The notes under the pieces are model-generated. The model saw only the letters and a program-made list of their open reading frames with translations. It searched no databases and was not told where the DNA came from. Of a stretch of DNA of 8,111 bases, positions 7,287 through 8,111 are shown in pieces. Within the stretch, counting starts at the first letter, position 1, and the number at the start of each line of letters is the position of its first letter. The stretch covers positions 1 to 8,111 of the forward strand of contig URZF01000060.1 of NCBI GenBank assembly GCA_900552255.1. The letters are read 5' to 3'. This DNA comes from an uncultured Eubacteriales bacterium (GTDB lineage Bacteria; Bacillota; Clostridia; Oscillospirales; CAG-272). The translations under genes were made by a program, and so were the position numbers.

Positions 7287-8054
7287 TTACGTGATTTCCA
7301 TGATGTCCGCGCCGCCGCCCGCGAGATATTCCCGGTATTCGGCGGGAAGTGTTCCGTCCGTGATGATCGTCTGCGCACTGTCCGGCGTGCAGAACGTATA
7401 GGGCAGACACCGGTCGAGCTTGTCGCGGTCCATGAGGATCGCGACGCGGCGGGCTTTTTTGACGATATGCCGCTTCAGCTCGCATTCGGAGTAGTTTCCG
7501 CAGGTAAAGCCCGAGGAGGACGAGCAGCCGGAGGGGACGATGAACGCGAGATCGATGTTGATGTCGTCGATGAAGCGCAGCGCCTGCATCCCGGAGACAG
7601 AGAGGTTGTCGTGATTGATGATCCCCCCGACGAGATTGACCATGACGCGCTGTTTTTTCGCAAGCTCGATCGCTACGTGCGGACTTGTCGTGGTGATGGT
7701 GATCTGCATGTCGGGCAAAACCGCCGCAAGCCGCAGCGCCGTCGTACCGGAATCAAGAAAAACCGAACGGCTTTCGGCGGCAAGCTTTGCCGCCGCCTCG
7801 GCGATTTTGGATTTTCCCTCGGGATTTTCAAAAAGCCGCTTGCCGAATTCGTCCTCCATGGAGGTCTTGATGAATTTCATGGATTTTGCGCCGCCGCGCA
7901 CCTTGATGAGCTCGCCCTTTTCTTCGAGAAGATTGATGTCGCGCCGCAGCGTCATGCTTGTGACGTCCGGAAACATATTTTCAAGCTCCGAAAGGGAAAC
8001 GAACGGCTTTTCCGCCAGCAGATCCCGTATCCTCTTTCGCCTGTTTTCCGGCAT
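7287..8054 (-). CDS. DeoR-family transcriptional regulator, candidate regulator of the dehydrogenase operon
   Basis: A 255-residue protein with the standard DeoR layout. An N-terminal winged helix-turn-helix (about 3-56) includes the family signature TLRRDINLLEEKGEL and the wing motif VRGGA. The C-terminal sugar-phosphate-sensor-like domain (about 75-230) shows DSGTT (101-105), the loop VGG (142-144) and the late Lys-rich helix of the family. Such proteins usually repress carbohydrate genes and are released by a phosphorylated sugar, so a glycolytic intermediate is a plausible effector here; this is inference. Five cysteines lie in the effector half (177, 185, 191, 216, 222). ATG 8054 is chosen because AAGGAGG lies five bases upstream; an in-frame GTG at 8060 overlaps that site. 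It is the first gene of the block, followed 78 bases later by E2. The promoter lies beyond the right edge or is not recognisable. Confidence 0.9.
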   Translation of the reverse strand: MPENRRKRIRDLLAEKPFVSLSELENMFPDVTSMTLRRDINLLEEKGELIKVRGGAKSMKFIKTSMEDEFGKRLFENPEGKSKIAEAAAKLAAESRSVFLDSGTTALRLAAVLPDMQITITTTSPHVAIELAKKQRVMVNLVGGIINHDNLSVSGMQALRFIDDINIDLAFIVPSGCSSSSGFTCGNYSECELKRHIVKKARRVAILMDRDKLDRCLPYTFCTPDSAQTIITDGTLPAEYREYLAGGGADIMEIT

Positions 8055-8069
8055 ACGCACCTCCTTACG

Positions 8070-8095
8070 CCGCCGTCTGCGATGGGAAACGGCGG
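8070..8095 (-). promoter_or_regulatory. Inverted repeat in the leader of the DeoR-type gene
   Basis: CCGCCGT (8070-8076) and ACGGCGG (8089-8095) form a perfect 7-bp inverted repeat with a 12-base spacer, ending four bases before the AAGGAGG ribosome binding site of the regulator gene. It could be an operator for autoregulation or an RNA hairpin. Its GGCGG arm and internal TTTCCC resemble elements in the E2 leader. Binding by the regulator is not shown. Confidence 0.4.
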
Positions 8096-8111
8096 ATATG
8101 TGAACGGGACG

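Overview
The window reads as a chromosomal segment of a moderately GC-rich anaerobic Gram-positive bacterium, probably a member of the Clostridia (Bacillota). The reasons are strong AGGAGG-type ribosome binding sites, a textbook sigma-A promoter with extended -10, a DUF4180 domain, and closest family resemblance of the genes to Clostridia. This taxonomic placement is inference and not directly proven.

Layout. At the left, an AT-rich promoter region (about 1-168) drives one plus-strand gene (169-1227). It encodes an HD-domain phosphohydrolase of the YpgQ/YedJ type fused to a complete C-terminal DUF4180 domain. A strong, nearly symmetric hairpin terminator (1243-1270) separates it from a convergent minus-strand block filling the rest of the window. 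In transcription order (right to left) that block is: a DeoR-family regulator (8054-7287), a single-lipoyl-domain E2 acyltransferase (7208-5877), a small membrane-anchored protein of unknown function (5829-5242), dihydrolipoyl dehydrogenase E3 (5198-3837), and a fused E1 alpha/beta thiamine-diphosphate dehydrogenase (3750-1282). The gaps between these genes are only 43-86 bases and no internal terminator is seen, so the five probably form one operon ending at the shared terminator.

How the genes work together. E1, E2 and E3 are a full set of catalytic parts for a 2-oxoacid dehydrogenase complex. E1 decarboxylates the 2-oxoacid on thiamine diphosphate and acylates the lipoyl arm of E2; E2 passes the acyl group to CoA; E3 re-oxidises the lipoyl group with NAD+. 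Pyruvate is the likeliest substrate, but acetoin or a branched-chain oxoacid cannot be excluded from sequence. The DeoR-type gene at the head of the operon is the natural candidate for its regulator; inverted repeats precede both it and E2.

The points most worth a second look are: the HD-DUF4180 fusion; extra segments in the fused E1; the unusual E2-X-E3-E1 order with a DeoR regulator; the unknown membrane protein inside the operon, whose start codon is ambiguous; and the repeated TTCCC/GGCGG elements before the regulator and E2. No tRNA, rRNA, CRISPR array, insertion sequence or other clearly mobile element was seen, and no gene-free stretch exceeds 300 bases.
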